This document shows positions 40,094-50,358 of a DNA stretch of 64,000 nt, piece after piece (the stretch's first letter is position 1; each line of letters opens with the position of its first letter). The stretch is from the NCBI GenBank assembly GCA_041655275.1, contig JBBAFU010000008.1, positions 62,001 through 126,000 on the forward strand. The letters are read 5' to 3'. The notes under the pieces are model-generated. The model was not told the origin of the DNA. It worked only from the letters and a program-made list of their open reading frames with translations, and made no database searches. The stretch is from JAJYRX01 sp041655275 (GTDB lineage: Bacteria > Pseudomonadota > Gammaproteobacteria > Burkholderiales > Burkholderiaceae_B). The position numbers and the translations under genes are program-made.

Positions 40094-42720
40094 ACCGCCT
40101 CGGCAACGGCCTGTGCATCCACCTCGAAGAAGCGACGCAGGGCGCTGCGCGTCTCGCTGCGGCCAAAGCCATCGGTACCCAGAGTGATATAGGCCTGATC
40201 TGCCGGCAGATGGGCACGGATGGCTTCCGGCACCAGACGCACATAGTCCGAAGCCGCCACGATGGGGCCGCCGGCACCGGCCTGAGCCAGTATCCGGCCC
40301 AGGTGTGACGGGGGCACATCGGCCTCGCCCCGGCGCTTCGCGTCCAGATGGCGCTGGCCATCGCGCGCCAGCTCGCTCCAGCTCGTGACGCTGAACACAT
40401 CGCAGGCAATGCCCTGGCCGGCCAGCGTCTGCGCCGCCTCGAGCACTTCGGGCAGAATGGGGCCCGAGCCCATCAGCGTGGCCTTGCGCCCGTCACCACC
40501 CTGTGCCGGCACATGGGCAAAGTGATAGGCGCCGCTCATGATGTCGGCCGCCACACCCGCCTTGAGCGAGGGGTGGGCGATGTTCTCGTTCACCACGGTC
40601 ACGTAGTAGAAGACATCATTCTGCTCGACCATCATCTCGCGCATGCCGTGATCGATGATGACGGCAAGCTCGCCGGCGAACGCGGGATCATAGGCTTTGC
40701 AATTCGGTACCGCCGCCGCCCACAGATGGCTGCTGCCATCCTGGTGCTGCAGGCCTTCGCCGGCCAGGGTGGTACGCCCCGACGTTGCCCCGATCAGGAA
40801 GCCGCGGGCGCACTGGTCGGCCGCAGCCCAGATCAGATCACCCACGCGCTGAAAGCCGAACATCGAGTAGTACACGTAGAACGGCAGCATGGCAAAGCCG
40901 TGATTGCTGTAGCTGGTGGCCGCCGCCGTCCAGCTCGACACCGCACCCGCCTCACTGATGCCTTCTTCCAGCAGCTGGCCGTCCCGGGCCTCGCGATAGC
41001 TGACGATGGAGCCGTCATCCTCCGGTTCGTAGCGCTGGCCCACATTGGAATAGATGCCGATCTGATGGAACAGGTTGGCCATGCCGAAAGTGCGCGCCTC
41101 ATCGGCCACGATGGGCACGATGCGCGGACCCAGCGTGCCATCTTTCAGCAGCGCCGAAAGCATGCGCACGAAGGCCATGGTGCTGGACATGCGGCGGTCC
41201 TGCGATTCGCAGGCGAAGCGGGCATACTGCATGATATCGGGCACCGCCACCGGATCGGCCGTTGAATGGCGTGCGGGCAGCGGTCCGCCCAGCGCCTCGC
41301 GACGCGCACGCAGATAGGCGAGCTCGGGGCTGCCTTCGGCCGGGCGATGGAACTCCAGACGCGCCGCCTGCCCGTCGGTCAGCGGCAGGGCGAAGCGATC
41401 CCGGAAAGCCAGCAGATCCGCCTCGCCCAGCTTTTTCTGCGAGTGCGTCGTCATGCGGCCCTGGCCTGCCGGCCCCATGCCATAGCCCTTCTTGGTGTGC
41501 GCCAGGATGACGGTAGGCGTGCCCTTGTGCCGGTTGGCTGCGGCATAGGCGGCATAGATCTTGACCAGATCGTGTCCGCCCCGGTCCAGCGCATCGATCT
41601 GCTCGTCGCTCATGCCGGCCACCAGGCGCGCCAGCTCTGCGCTCTGGCCGAAGAAATGCTCGCGGTTGTAGCCGCCGTCCTTGGCGGCAAAAGTCTGCAT
41701 CTGGCCGTCAACCGCCTCCGAGAGCGCCCGCACCAGGGCACCGCTGGTATCGCGCGCAAACAGGGCGTCCCAGCTGCTGCCCCACAGGACCTTGATCACA
41801 TTCCAGCCCGCGCCGGCAAACAGCTGCTCGAGCTCGTCGATGATGCGCGAATTGCCCCGAACCGGCCCGTCCAGACGCTGCAGATTGCAGTTGACCACCC
41901 AGACCAGGTTGTCCAGCCCTTCGCGCGCGGCCAGACTCAGGGCCGCCGTGGACTCCGGCTCGTCCATCTCGCCGTCGCCGAACATGCCCCAGACCTTGCG
42001 CCCGGAACAATCCAGCAGCCCGCGATGCGTCAGATAACGCATGAAACGCGCCTGGTAGATGGAATGGATGGGGCCAATACCCATGGAGCCCGTCGAGAAC
42101 TGCCAGAAGTCCGGCATCAGCCAGGGATGGGGATAGCTTGAAAGCCCGCGTGCACCGGCCTTCGGCCCGGTGAGCTCCTGGCGGAAGTGCGCCAGATCAT
42201 GCTCGCTGAAGCGGCCTTCCAGAAAGGCGCGCGCATAGGCGCCCGGCGCGCTGTGCGGCTGCAGGAAGACAAGATCGCCATCCCGGCCCGAACTGCGCGC
42301 GCGGAAGAAATGGTTGAAGCCCACTTCGAACAGATCGGCGGCACTCGCATAGCTGGCAATATGACCGCCCAGCTCGTCATAGGTGGCATTGGCACGCACC
42401 ACCATGGCGAGCGCATTCCAGCGCATCAGGGCACCCAGACGGCGCTCCATGGCCAGATCGCCCGGGAACGGCGGCTGCTCGTCGATGGAGATGGTATTCA
42501 CCGCCGGCGTGCCCATGGGCACGCGCCAGCCCACGCGCCGGCGCTGGGCCAGGCGGTGCAGCGAATCCAGCATGAAACGCGCGCGCTCCTCGCCGTGGAC
42601 GGCGATCAGGCCTTCGAAGGCCTCGTGCCATTCGGTTGTTTCCTGCGGATCGACATCATGAAGATGATCGGCAAGCGGATCGCTGATCGGACGATCCGCC
42701 ATTCTGGGTATGGCGCTCAT
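40066..42720 (-). CDS. Homodimeric 2-oxo-acid dehydrogenase E1 (AceE paralogue, MdeB-like)
   Basis: 884-aa thiamine-diphosphate enzyme of the homodimeric E1 family. TPP motif GDGEMDEPE near 248, with NCNLQRLDGPVRGNSRII after it. The body tracks E. coli AceE throughout but the C-terminus is shorter, ending soon after FGRSETR. It has no aceF or lpd partner in the window, unlike a typical pyruvate dehydrogenase locus. A divergent Lrp-family regulator sits 163 bp away. In Pseudomonas, the MdeB 2-oxobutyrate dehydrogenase E1 has this layout beside the Lrp-type MdeR and methionine gamma-lyase. The MdeB-like role is inference; pyruvate cannot be excluded. Confidence 0.85.
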   Translation of the reverse strand: MSAIPRMADRPISDPLADHLHDVDPQETTEWHEAFEGLIAVHGEERARFMLDSLHRLAQRRRVGWRVPMGTPAVNTISIDEQPPFPGDLAMERRLGALMRWNALAMVVRANATYDELGGHIASYASAADLFEVGFNHFFRARSSGRDGDLVFLQPHSAPGAYARAFLEGRFSEHDLAHFRQELTGPKAGARGLSSYPHPWLMPDFWQFSTGSMGIGPIHSIYQARFMRYLTHRGLLDCSGRKVWGMFGDGEMDEPESTAALSLAAREGLDNLVWVVNCNLQRLDGPVRGNSRIIDELEQLFAGAGWNVIKVLWGSSWDALFARDTSGALVRALSEAVDGQMQTFAAKDGGYNREHFFGQSAELARLVAGMSDEQIDALDRGGHDLVKIYAAYAAANRHKGTPTVILAHTKKGYGMGPAGQGRMTTHSQKKLGEADLLAFRDRFALPLTDGQAARLEFHRPAEGSPELAYLRARREALGGPLPARHSTADPVAVPDIMQYARFACESQDRRMSSTMAFVRMLSALLKDGTLGPRIVPIVADEARTFGMANLFHQIGIYSNVGQRYEPEDDGSIVSYREARDGQLLEEGISEAGAVSSWTAAATSYSNHGFAMLPFYVYYSMFGFQRVGDLIWAAADQCARGFLIGATSGRTTLAGEGLQHQDGSSHLWAAAVPNCKAYDPAFAGELAVIIDHGMREMMVEQNDVFYYVTVVNENIAHPSLKAGVAADIMSGAYHFAHVPAQGGDGRKATLMGSGPILPEVLEAAQTLAGQGIACDVFSVTSWSELARDGQRHLDAKRRGEADVPPSHLGRILAQAGAGGPIVAASDYVRLVPEAIRAHLPADQAYITLGTDGFGRSETRSALRRFFEVDAQAVAEAVHWGMSASA

Positions 42721-42842
42721 GTTTGCTTCTCCTCGATTCAGTTTTGCCGTCGCACACGCGTTGAACGCAGCGGGCGGGCATCACTCCATTGTGAAGCAAA
42801 AGGCGGCATATTTGATATCGAAAAAACGCCCGTCAAGCAGAA

Positions 42843-42857
42843 ATTTCAGCATGAAAT
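42843..42857. promoter_or_regulatory. 15-bp dyad, likely Lrp-family operator
   Basis: ATTTCA-GCA-TGAAAT is a perfect inverted repeat of the 15-bp size used by Lrp/AsnC proteins. It lies 27 bp before the regulator ATG and between it and the divergent E1 gene. A second, imperfect AT-rich dyad centred on GATATC occurs near 42810-42825. Operator function is inferred from position and symmetry. Confidence 0.55.
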
Positions 42858-42883
42858 CCTGCCATGACATAAAATCTCGGCAC

Positions 42884-43345
42884 ATGAAGCTTGATCTTAT
42901 CGACTTGCGCATACTGGACGAGCTGCAGCGCGACGGCGCGCTCAGCAATGTGGAGCTCGCCCGCCGCGTACACCTGTCTCCTTCGCCCTGCCTGGCGCGC
43001 GTCAAGGCACTGCAGACGGCCGGTGTGATCAGCCGCTATGTGGCCCTGCTCGACCCGGCCCGGCTGGGGCTGGGCCTGAATGTCTTCATCTCCATCAGCC
43101 TCAAATCACAGGACAAGGCCGCCCTGGCCGCCTTCGAACGCCGCATTGCCGAGCATGACGCCGTCATGGAATGCTATCTGATGACCGGGGATTCCGACTA
43201 CCTCATCCGCGTAGCGGTTACCGATATCCATGCCCTGGAGCGTTTCATCCTGGAACACCTCACCACCCTGCCCGGTATCGAGAAGATCCGCTCCAGCTTT
43301 GCGCTGAAACAGGTGATGTACAAGACCGCCTTGCCGCTCAGTTGA
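42884..43345 (+). CDS. Lrp/AsnC-family transcriptional regulator
   Basis: 153 aa. An N-terminal winged helix-turn-helix (DLIDLRILDELQRDGALSNVELARRVHLSPSP) is followed by the RAM ligand-binding domain with VMECYLMTGDSDYLIRV. The ATG at 42884 matches the family MKLDLIDLRIL start; upstream codons in the frame are not conserved. It is divergent from the E1 gene, so it probably controls that gene in response to an amino acid or 2-oxo acid. The stop overlaps the convergent cysM stop by 8 bp. Confidence 0.93.
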   Translation: MKLDLIDLRILDELQRDGALSNVELARRVHLSPSPCLARVKALQTAGVISRYVALLDPARLGLGLNVFISISLKSQDKAALAAFERRIAEHDAVMECYLMTGDSDYLIRVAVTDIHALERFILEHLTTLPGIEKIRSSFALKQVMYKTALPLS

Positions 43346-44243
43346 AGATGCCGCTGGACAGATAGCGGTCGCCGCGGTCGCAGACAATGAAGACAATGGT
43401 GGCATTGCGCGCACGCTCCGAGACACGCAGCGCGGCAACCAGCGCACCCGCCGAGGAGATGCCGGCGAAGATGCCTTCGGTGTTGGCCAGGCGGCGCGCC
43501 ATGTCCTCGGCCTGTTCCTGGGTGACGGGTTCGAAGGCATCCACGCGATCCGGATGATAGATGCGCGGCTGATAGGCTTCGGGCCATTTGCGAATGCCGG
43601 CAATCTGGGCGCCCTCGGCCGGCTGGGCGCCGATGACCTGAACACCGGGATTCTGCGTACGCAGGTAATCACCCACACCCATGATGGTGCCGGTGGTGCC
43701 CATGGCACTCACAAAATGCGTGATCTCGCCCCCGGTCTGCTGCCAGATCTCGGGTCCGGTGGCATGAAAATGCGCGAGTGGATTATCGGTATTGGCGAAT
43801 TGATCCAGTACCTTGCCCCTGCCCCGGGCCTGCATCTGCAGTGCCAGGTCGCGCGCATGCTCCATGCCGCCTTCGGCCGCGGGCGTGAGTATGAGCTCCG
43901 CCCCGTAGGCCGTCATGGCGGCACGGCGCTCCACGGTAAGGTTGTCGGGCATGATGAGTATCATGCGGTAACCGCGCACGGCCGCCACCATGGCCAGCGC
44001 AATGCCGGTATTGCCGCTGGTGGCCTCGATGAGTGTATCGCCGGGGTGGATCTCGCCGCGCTGCTGGGCACCGTCTATCATCGCCAGCGCCGCCCTGTCC
44101 TTGACCGAGCCCGCAGGGTTGTTGCCCTCGAGCTTGGCCAGGATCACATTGCCGTGGTCCCGGACCTGCTCACCGCCGATACGCTGCAAGCGCACCAGCG
44201 GTGTGCGGCCAATGACATCTTCTATCGTGGGGTAAGTTTTCAT
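43338..44243 (-). CDS. cysM: Cysteine synthase B (O-acetylserine/thiosulfate sulfhydrylase)
   Basis: PLP enzyme making cysteine or S-sulfocysteine. 301 aa. The PLP lysine is Lys48 in GNNPAGSVKDRAAL, the phosphate/substrate loop is SGNTGIALA near 76-84, and GTTGTIMGVGDYLR follows. The CysM subtype is favoured by length and by the RDHGNVILAKLEG region. ATG 44243 begins MKTYPTIEDVIGRTPL. It is the last gene of the long gyrA-to-cysM run and lies 28 nt after comEA. Confidence 0.96.
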   Translation of the reverse strand: MKTYPTIEDVIGRTPLVRLQRIGGEQVRDHGNVILAKLEGNNPAGSVKDRAALAMIDGAQQRGEIHPGDTLIEATSGNTGIALAMVAAVRGYRMILIMPDNLTVERRAAMTAYGAELILTPAAEGGMEHARDLALQMQARGRGKVLDQFANTDNPLAHFHATGPEIWQQTGGEITHFVSAMGTTGTIMGVGDYLRTQNPGVQVIGAQPAEGAQIAGIRKWPEAYQPRIYHPDRVDAFEPVTQEQAEDMARRLANTEGIFAGISSAGALVAALRVSERARNATIVFIVCDRGDRYLSSGIFN

Positions 44244-44271
44244 GACCGCATCATACACCCGGCCGGGCGTT

Positions 44272-44586
44272 TCAGCGTGCACCCGCCTTGCTGGCGGCTG
44301 CGGACGGTGCGCCCGCCGGCGGTGGTGACACGTTCAGGCCCGCCGAGCGCAGGGCCGCCGCCTTGCGCACCCCGATGCCGCGCACGCGATCCGACAGATC
44401 GGACCAGGACAGGAAGGGACCGGCACGCTCGCGCTCGTCAATGATGCGCTGCGCCGTGCTGGGTCCGATACCACGGATATCGAGCAGCTCGGTCGCGCTG
44501 GCCTGATTGACGTCGAGCGCAAGCACAGGGTGCGGGGCCAGCGCCAGCATGAGGCCGGCAGCCAGGGAAAACAGGGATAGTTTCAT
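44272..44586 (-). CDS. comEA: ComEA-like helix-hairpin-helix DNA-binding protein
   Basis: 104 aa with an N-terminal signal peptide (about residues 1-23, ending PHPVLA) and one helix-hairpin-helix pair: DVNQASATELLDIRGIGPSTAQRIIDERE and a second GIGVRKAAALRSAG. Exported single-domain ComEA proteins bind incoming DNA in the periplasm during natural transformation. An Ala/Pro tail ends it. GGAG lies 7 nt before the ATG at 44586. No other competence genes are present in the window. Confidence 0.88.
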   Translation of the reverse strand: MKLSLFSLAAGLMLALAPHPVLALDVNQASATELLDIRGIGPSTAQRIIDERERAGPFLSWSDLSDRVRGIGVRKAAALRSAGLNVSPPPAGAPSAAASKAGAR

Positions 44587-44681
44587 GGGAAGTCTCCAGA
44601 CAGTGGCAACAAGCCCCATCATGATGACCCGCCGCAACGACACCGGACAGTGTCGCGTACCTCCCTTGTCCCAGCGTGAAA

Positions 44682-45689
44682 CTACGCGGGTAGCGCCCAT
44701 TCACCTCGGTTATACAATGTATCTACGTACTCGCTCACGCCAGTCTGCACATCGCGAAAAGCTGCGCTATAGCCTGCATTGCGCAGGCCGGCAAGATCGG
44801 CCCGGGTATGGCTCTGGTAGCGCCCCTTGAGGTCATCGGGAAAATCCATGTAGCGCAGCAGACCCCGGGCCACCATGGCCTCACGCGACAGCGCCGGTTC
44901 ACCGGCACGCGCACGCATGGCGTTGACCACGCCCGAAGCGACGTCATTGAACGGCTGCGCACGACCCGTACCGCAATTGAAGATGCCCGATACGTCCGGG
45001 CGGCCCAGAAAGAAGAGATTCACATCGACCACATCATCCACATGGATGAAATCGCGTGACTGCTCACCATCACCCCAGCCGTCCCAAGCTCCGAACAGGC
45101 GTACATGCCCTTGGGCACGGAACTGGCACATATTGTGCCAGGCCACCGACGCCATGCGCCCCTTGTGCTGTTCATTCGGTCCATAGACGTTGAAGTAGCG
45201 CAGACCGACGACCGGTGCGCGCAAGTCCGGCAGCCGGCGGCGCAGCACCTGATCGAACAGCAGCTTGGAGTAGCCATAGACATTCAGGGGGGCCTCGCAG
45301 CCGGGCGTCTCGACATATTCCGGACCGGCGCCGTAGACGGCGGCCGACGACGCATACAGCAGGGGCACGGCCTGTGCCTGGCAATAGTCGAACACTTCGC
45401 GTGTGACACGGTAGTTGTTGTCCATCATGAAGTGGCCGTCGCGCTCGGTGGTGTCGGAGCATGCGCCCTGATGAAGCACGGCCTCGAGCCGGCCGAATGC
45501 GCCCCTGGCCAGACGCGCACGGAACTCGTCCTTGTGCAGGTAATCGGCGATCCTGCCCCGGGCGAGATTGATGAACTTGTCGCCGTCGCTCAGGTCATCG
45601 ACCGCCAGGATGTCGCTATGTCCGGCCCGGTTCAGGCCCGCGATGAGATTGCTGCCGATGAAGCCGGCCGCCCCCGTAATGACAATCAT
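44682..45689 (-). CDS. hldD: ADP-L-glycero-D-manno-heptose-6-epimerase
   Basis: Last step of ADP-heptose synthesis for LPS inner core. 335-aa short-chain dehydrogenase-type enzyme with the NAD(P) motif TGAAGFIGS (residues 5-13) and the catalytic YGYSK at 138-142. Its ATG overlaps the upstream kinase stop by 4 bp (ATGA), showing tight coupling of the heptose genes. A gap of 95 bp to comEA contains a CGACAC/GTGTCG stem (44638-44655) without a T-run. Confidence 0.97.
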   Translation of the reverse strand: MIVITGAAGFIGSNLIAGLNRAGHSDILAVDDLSDGDKFINLARGRIADYLHKDEFRARLARGAFGRLEAVLHQGACSDTTERDGHFMMDNNYRVTREVFDYCQAQAVPLLYASSAAVYGAGPEYVETPGCEAPLNVYGYSKLLFDQVLRRRLPDLRAPVVGLRYFNVYGPNEQHKGRMASVAWHNMCQFRAQGHVRLFGAWDGWGDGEQSRDFIHVDDVVDVNLFFLGRPDVSGIFNCGTGRAQPFNDVASGVVNAMRARAGEPALSREAMVARGLLRYMDFPDDLKGRYQSHTRADLAGLRNAGYSAAFRDVQTGVSEYVDTLYNRGEWALPA

Positions 45690-46621
45690 GACAACTCCTC
45701 CGGTGTGACCACCGATGTACCCAGCTTGCCCACGACGACACCGCCGGCGCGGTTGGCCCAGACCATGGCCTCACGCCAGTCCAGCCCGGTCGCGCGGGTG
45801 ACTGCGAGCGTGGCGAGCACGGTATCGCCGGCCCCGGACACATCGAAGACCTCGTGCGCCCAGGCCCTGACATGCTCGGCACCACCCTCGGTGAACAGGC
45901 TCATGCCCTCCTCGGAACGCGTGATGAGCAGGGCCTCCAGGCCCAGCGTCCGGCGCAGGGCCTGGGCCCTTTCCTGCAGTTCGTCCTCGCTTTCCCAGTA
46001 ACCCACCGCCTCGCGCATCTCGATGCGGTTGGGGGTCATGATGCTGGCACCCCGGTAGCGGACATAGCGATGGCCCTTGGGATCCACCAGCACCGGCTTG
46101 CCGGCCGCCCGCGCCAGCGCGATCAGCGCCTCGACGCGCGCCAGTGTGCCCTTGGCATAGTCCGACAGGACCAGCACATCATGCGAGGCAATCAGCAGAT
46201 GCGCTTCTTCTGCAAGCTCATCCAGCGTGTCGGGCGACGGACCGTTTTCAAAGTCGACCCGCAACAGCTGCTGCTGGCGCCCCATGATGCGCATCTTCAG
46301 CGTCGTGGGCAGGCCGGCATCGGCGAGCAGGGCGCCCTGAATGCCCTCTTCGCGAAGCAGCTCACGCACACGCTCGCCCGGCTCGTCGATCCCCACCAGC
46401 CCCATCAGGCTCACCTGCGCCCCCAGGGCGGCTGCATTGCGGGCGACATTGGCTGCGCCGCCAAGCCTGTCCTCGCGACGCGCAACACGCACCACCGGCA
46501 CGGGCGCTTCCGGTGATATCCGGTCCACTTCGCCGAACCAGTAGCGGTCCAGCATGATGTCGCCAATTACCAGAATGCGCGCCGCACGCACGGCAGGCAG
46601 CGGGAAAGGCCCTGCATTCAC
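45686..46621 (-). CDS. hldE: D-glycero-beta-D-manno-heptose-7-phosphate kinase (separate RfaE1)
   Basis: PfkB/ribokinase-fold kinase of heptose synthesis. 311 aa, covering only the kinase half of E. coli HldE; the nucleotidyltransferase half is absent here and must be encoded elsewhere. The PfkB signature [11 protein letters not shown] and the catalytic [11 protein letters not shown] are present. The start is a GTG at 46621 that overlaps the lapB stop (GTGA), with GGAGGAG upstream. Confidence 0.94.
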   Translation of the reverse strand: MNAGPFPLPAVRAARILVIGDIMLDRYWFGEVDRISPEAPVPVVRVARREDRLGGAANVARNAAALGAQVSLMGLVGIDEPGERVRELLREEGIQGALLADAGLPTTLKMRIMGRQQQLLRVDFENGPSPDTLDELAEEAHLLIASHDVLVLSDYAKGTLARVEALIALARAAGKPVLVDPKGHRYVRYRGASIMTPNRIEMREAVGYWESEDELQERAQALRRTLGLEALLITRSEEGMSLFTEGGAEHVRAWAHEVFDVSGAGDTVLATLAVTRATGLDWREAMVWANRAGGVVVGKLGTSVVTPEELS

Positions 46622-47847
46622 GACAACTCCTCCAGACGACGGGGCTGATAGGTCTCCCAGGCATTGCAGCCGGGGCACTGCCAGTAGTAGTTCCGGGCCT
46701 CGAAACCGCACTGGCTGCAGGCGTAGCGATCGAGGCGCTGGATATGGCGATGAATGATACTGCGCAACAGATCCAGATCGGCCCCGACCGGCAGGCCTGC
46801 GGGAGGCTCTGCGGCGGTTTCGGGCGTGCGCCCGGCAAGCTCGAACTCCAGCATGCGATCCAGACCCAGCAGCGAGGGCTGGCTGCGCTGGGCTGCACGC
46901 GCAAAATCCCAGGCGGGCTGCGCGCCCCGGGTTGCGCGCAACTCGCGGAAAATGACCTTGAACAGATCCAGTGAAGGATGACGCTGATAATGCGCCTGCA
47001 GTACGGCCAGACCTTCCCCGGCAAGCCCGGCGTCACGATAGCTGCGCATCAGCGGTTCGGCCACCAGGGCGGCAAAATCGGGCGCAATTTCCAGCACCGA
47101 GGACAGGCAGGCTTTCTGCGTACCGGGCTGGCCTTCAAGCGCCGCCACACGGGCGCGCAGCATGGCAATGCGCGCCTGCGATGCCTGGGCCTGGCCGGCA
47201 CCGGGCAGGCGCGCGGCTGCATGCTCGGCAATGTCCAGCGCCTGGGCGGCGGCAACGGGGTCGGGCGTGGGCGCTTCCAGAGCGACCACGGCGCGCTCGC
47301 AGTGGTAATGCACCAGCTGGGGGACGGGCTCATCGACGAGCGCCTGCAGGCGATGGACGGCTTCGATCGCCCGCGACCACTCATGGCTGGATTCAAAGAT
47401 GCGGATCAGGGCGCGGATGGCAGGCACGGCGAAGCGGGTGTCGAGTACCGCCGTGTACGCCGTCTCGGCCCGGTCGAACATGCCGGCCTTCAGATAATCC
47501 TGGGCCAGCTCATGCTGCGCCATCTCGCGGTCCGCCACGGGAAGGTCGGCGCGCGCAAGCAGGCTTTGATGCACGCGGATGGCGCGCTCCATCTCGCCAC
47601 GGCGCCGGAACAGGCTGCCCAGGGCGAAATGCAGCTCGGTCGTCTCGGAGTCCAGCTTGGCCACTTCGATGAAGGCATCGATGGCACGGTCAGGCTGTTC
47701 GTTGAGCAGGAAGTTGAGGCCCTTGAAATAGGACTTGGGCAGGCTGCGCGTCTCGGACAGCATCTGGCGGATATCGACGCGTGCTGCAATCCAGCCCAGC
47801 CCGAAGAGCACGGGCACAATGATGAGCCACCAGGGTTCAAAATCCAT
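46618..47847 (-). CDS. lapB: LPS assembly regulator LapB (YciM)
   Basis: 409-aa inner-membrane-anchored TPR protein that directs FtsH to degrade LpxC and so sets LPS output. An N-terminal transmembrane helix (6-23), about nine TPR units (60-340) and the C-terminal rubredoxin-type metal site CSQCGFEARNYYWQCPGC near 375-395 are visible. It is followed by the heptose kinase with a 4-bp overlap and preceded by lapA after 21 bp. Confidence 0.95.
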   Translation of the reverse strand: MDFEPWWLIIVPVLFGLGWIAARVDIRQMLSETRSLPKSYFKGLNFLLNEQPDRAIDAFIEVAKLDSETTELHFALGSLFRRRGEMERAIRVHQSLLARADLPVADREMAQHELAQDYLKAGMFDRAETAYTAVLDTRFAVPAIRALIRIFESSHEWSRAIEAVHRLQALVDEPVPQLVHYHCERAVVALEAPTPDPVAAAQALDIAEHAAARLPGAGQAQASQARIAMLRARVAALEGQPGTQKACLSSVLEIAPDFAALVAEPLMRSYRDAGLAGEGLAVLQAHYQRHPSLDLFKVIFRELRATRGAQPAWDFARAAQRSQPSLLGLDRMLEFELAGRTPETAAEPPAGLPVGADLDLLRSIIHRHIQRLDRYACSQCGFEARNYYWQCPGCNAWETYQPRRLEELS

Positions 47848-47868
47848 GGCGCATCAGGCTGGGGCGGA

Positions 47869-48195
47869 TCAGAGCGGTGCCACGGGTGCCACCGTGGCCG
47901 CCGCCGCAGGCTGGGGTGCCTGCCGGGAGATGCGATCGATCTTTTCCTCGAGCCTGCTCTGCTCGCGACGCAGGCGCGACACCTCGCGACGCGACTTCAG
48001 CATGGTGGGCATGGCGATGAACCAGCCCAGCACGGTGCCGGCCACCAGGCTCACCAGCATGACGACAATGAGCGGCACATTGGGGATGATGTGATCGCTG
48101 AACAGCTTCACGTCCACCGGACTGGTGTTGTTCAGCGCAAACAGCAAGATCACGATGAACACCGCGAGGCGCAAAATCCATACCAGAAAACGCAT
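47869..48195 (-). CDS. lapA: LapA-family (DUF1049) inner-membrane protein
   Basis: 108 aa with two transmembrane helices (about 3-22 and 42-65), then a coiled coil of about 30 residues (RREVSRLRREQSRLEEKIDR) and an Ala/Pro/Val tail. LapA works with LapB in LPS assembly. ATG 48195 gives MRFLVWILRLAVF; the frame opens further upstream without conserved residues. It follows ihfB by 47 bp. Confidence 0.92.
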   Translation of the reverse strand: MRFLVWILRLAVFIVILLFALNNTSPVDVKLFSDHIIPNVPLIVVMLVSLVAGTVLGWFIAMPTMLKSRREVSRLRREQSRLEEKIDRISRQAPQPAAAATVAPVAPL

Positions 48196-48242
48196 GGCAC
48201 AAGCTCCCATGGAAAGGGCTTCACTCGGGCGGACGGGTGTGA

Positions 48243-48596
48243 CTAATCCTGCAGCACGCGGTCGGCCGGCCGGGCAGCGGGTGCCGGGGCCCCGCCTGCC
48301 GCGGCCTCGGCCCTGGCCTGTCCGTCAACCTGCTCGCGCAGCCCCTTGCCCGGCTTGAAGTGCGGCACGGTCTTGGCCGGTACCTGCACCTGTTCGCCGG
48401 ACTTGGGGTTGCGCCCGACTCGCGCTGCCCGCTGTGACAGCGAGAAGCTGCCGAAACCACGGATTTCAATGCGCTGGCCGTTGGCCAGCGCACGCGCCAT
48501 GGCGTCGAGCATCGTCTTGACCGCAAAGTCAGCATCGCGCAAGGCCAGCTGGGGAAACCGGCCGGCCAGCCGGGCAATCAGTTCCGACTTGGTCAC
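48243..48596 (-). CDS. ihfB: Integration host factor subunit beta
   Basis: DNA-bending HU/IHF-family subunit. The first 94 residues are canonical IHF-beta ([52 protein letters not shown]). A C-terminal Ala/Pro-rich extension of about 20 residues is added. It lies 6 bp after rpsA, the conserved rpsA-ihfB pair. Confidence 0.97.
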   Translation of the reverse strand: MTKSELIARLAGRFPQLALRDADFAVKTMLDAMARALANGQRIEIRGFGSFSLSQRAARVGRNPKSGEQVQVPAKTVPHFKPGKGLREQVDGQARAEAAAGGAPAPAARPADRVLQD

Positions 48597-48602
48597 GACC
48601 GC

Positions 48603-50318
48603 TCAACCGTCATCGCGTTGCTGATCAAGCTTGGCCTTGAGCAGCGCACCGAGGTTGGTCGTACCGGACGATGCACTGGCATCGGAAAGCCGCTGCAGCG
48701 ACTCGGACGTCTCGGCGGATTCGCGCGCCTTGATGGACAGCTGGATGGAACGCGACTTGCGATCGATGTTGATGATCATGGCCTCGATATTCTGCCCTTC
48801 GGACAGGACCGTGGTGGCATCCTCGACCCGGCCGGCGGAAATCTCGGAGGCACGCAGATAACCATCCACATCCACCGACAGGGTGATGACCGCACCGCGG
48901 GGCTCGACCGACTTGATGACGCCGGGGACGACGGCACCCTTGTCATGCGTGGCCACAAAGTTGTTGAAGGGATCGCCTTCAAGCTGCTTGATGCCCAGCG
49001 AAATGCGCTCCTTCTCGGTGTCGATGCCCAGCACCACGGCCTCGACCTCTTCGCCCTTGCGGAAGTTGCGTACCGCCTCCTCGCCCGACTCGGACCAGGA
49101 AAGATCGGACAGGTGCACCAGGCCATCGATGCCGCCGGGCAGGCCGACAAAGACACCGAAGTCGGTAATGGACTTGATGGCGCCCTGAACCTTGTCGCCA
49201 CGCTTGAAGTTGATGGCGAACTCTTCCCAGGGATTGGGGCGGCACTGCTTCATGCCCAGCGAGATGCGGCGACGATCCTCGTCGATATCGAGCACCATGA
49301 CCTCGACCTCTTCGCCCAGGGTGACCACCTTGCGCGGATCAACGTTCTTGTTCGTCCAGTCCATCTCGGAGACGTGGACCAGGCCTTCAATACCGTCTTC
49401 GACCTCAACGAAAGCACCGTAATCGGTCAGGTTGGTCACCTTGCCGAACAGGCGCGTACCCTGCGGGTAGCGGCGCGACAGGCCAACCCAGGGATCCTCG
49501 CCCAGCTGCTTCACACCCAGCGAGACGCGGCTCTTTTCCTGGTCGAACTTGAGCACTTTGGCCTCGACCTCCTGGCCCACCTGGAGCACTTCGGAGGGAT
49601 GGCGCACACGACGCCAGGCCATGTCGGTGATATGCAGCAGGCCGTCGATACCGCCCAGGTCGATAAAGGCACCGTAATCGGTGATGTTCTTGACGATACC
49701 CTTGATGATGAGACCTTCGCGCAGGGTCTCGAGCAGCTTTTCGCGCTCCTCACCCATGCTTTCCTCGAGCACCGCACGGCGCGAGAGCACCACGTTGTTG
49801 CGCTTGCGATCCAGCTTGATGACCTTGAACTCATGCGTCTTGCCTTCGAAGGCGGACGTATCCTTGACCGGGCGCAGATCGACCAGCGAGCCGGGAAGGA
49901 AGGCACGGATGCCATTGGTCATCACCGTGAGGCCACCCTTGACCTTGCCGGTGATGGTGCCGTTGACGACCTCGCCCGACTCGAGCGCCTGCTCGAGCTG
50001 CAGCCAGGCCGAAAGGCGCTTGGCCCTGTCGCGCGACAGGATGGTGTCGCCGTAGCCGTTTTCAAGGGAATCGATGGCGACCGAGACGAAATCCCCTTCC
50101 TCGACCTCGAGCTCCCCCTGATCATTGAGAAACTCATCGATGGGAATCAGTGCTTCGGACTTGAGACCGGCATTCACGACGACATAATTGTGGTCGACCC
50201 GCATGACCTCGGCCGAGATGACCTCGCCGGACTTCATGTCCTGCTTCAGGAGGCTTTCGGCAAACAGATCGGCAAAGCTTTCGCCGCCGGTGGCGACAAT
50301 GGGTGAAATGGAAGACAT
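48603..50318 (-). CDS. rpsA: 30S ribosomal protein S1
   Basis: 571 aa, six S1 RNA-binding repeats, each marked by a DYGAF/DFGVF-type core ([59 protein letters not shown]). S1 binds mRNA leaders for initiation. The ATG at 50318 gives [19 protein letters not shown]; an ATG at 50333 in frame would add five residues. There is no Shine-Dalgarno sequence before either, as is usual for S1, which is autoregulated through its leader. Confidence 0.97.
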   Translation of the reverse strand: MSSISPIVATGGESFADLFAESLLKQDMKSGEVISAEVMRVDHNYVVVNAGLKSEALIPIDEFLNDQGELEVEEGDFVSVAIDSLENGYGDTILSRDRAKRLSAWLQLEQALESGEVVNGTITGKVKGGLTVMTNGIRAFLPGSLVDLRPVKDTSAFEGKTHEFKVIKLDRKRNNVVLSRRAVLEESMGEEREKLLETLREGLIIKGIVKNITDYGAFIDLGGIDGLLHITDMAWRRVRHPSEVLQVGQEVEAKVLKFDQEKSRVSLGVKQLGEDPWVGLSRRYPQGTRLFGKVTNLTDYGAFVEVEDGIEGLVHVSEMDWTNKNVDPRKVVTLGEEVEVMVLDIDEDRRRISLGMKQCRPNPWEEFAINFKRGDKVQGAIKSITDFGVFVGLPGGIDGLVHLSDLSWSESGEEAVRNFRKGEEVEAVVLGIDTEKERISLGIKQLEGDPFNNFVATHDKGAVVPGVIKSVEPRGAVITLSVDVDGYLRASEISAGRVEDATTVLSEGQNIEAMIINIDRKSRSIQLSIKARESAETSESLQRLSDASASSGTTNLGALLKAKLDQQRDDG

Positions 50319-50358
50319 TAACGAATTATCCATATGCCTGCGAAGGCAATCAGTGACA

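Noticed and set aside
46618..46711. Longer start for the heptose kinase at 46711
   Set aside because: The extra residues are antisense-like and overlap lapB; the GTG at 46621 has a strong GGAGGAG site and a 4-bp overlap typical of this operon.
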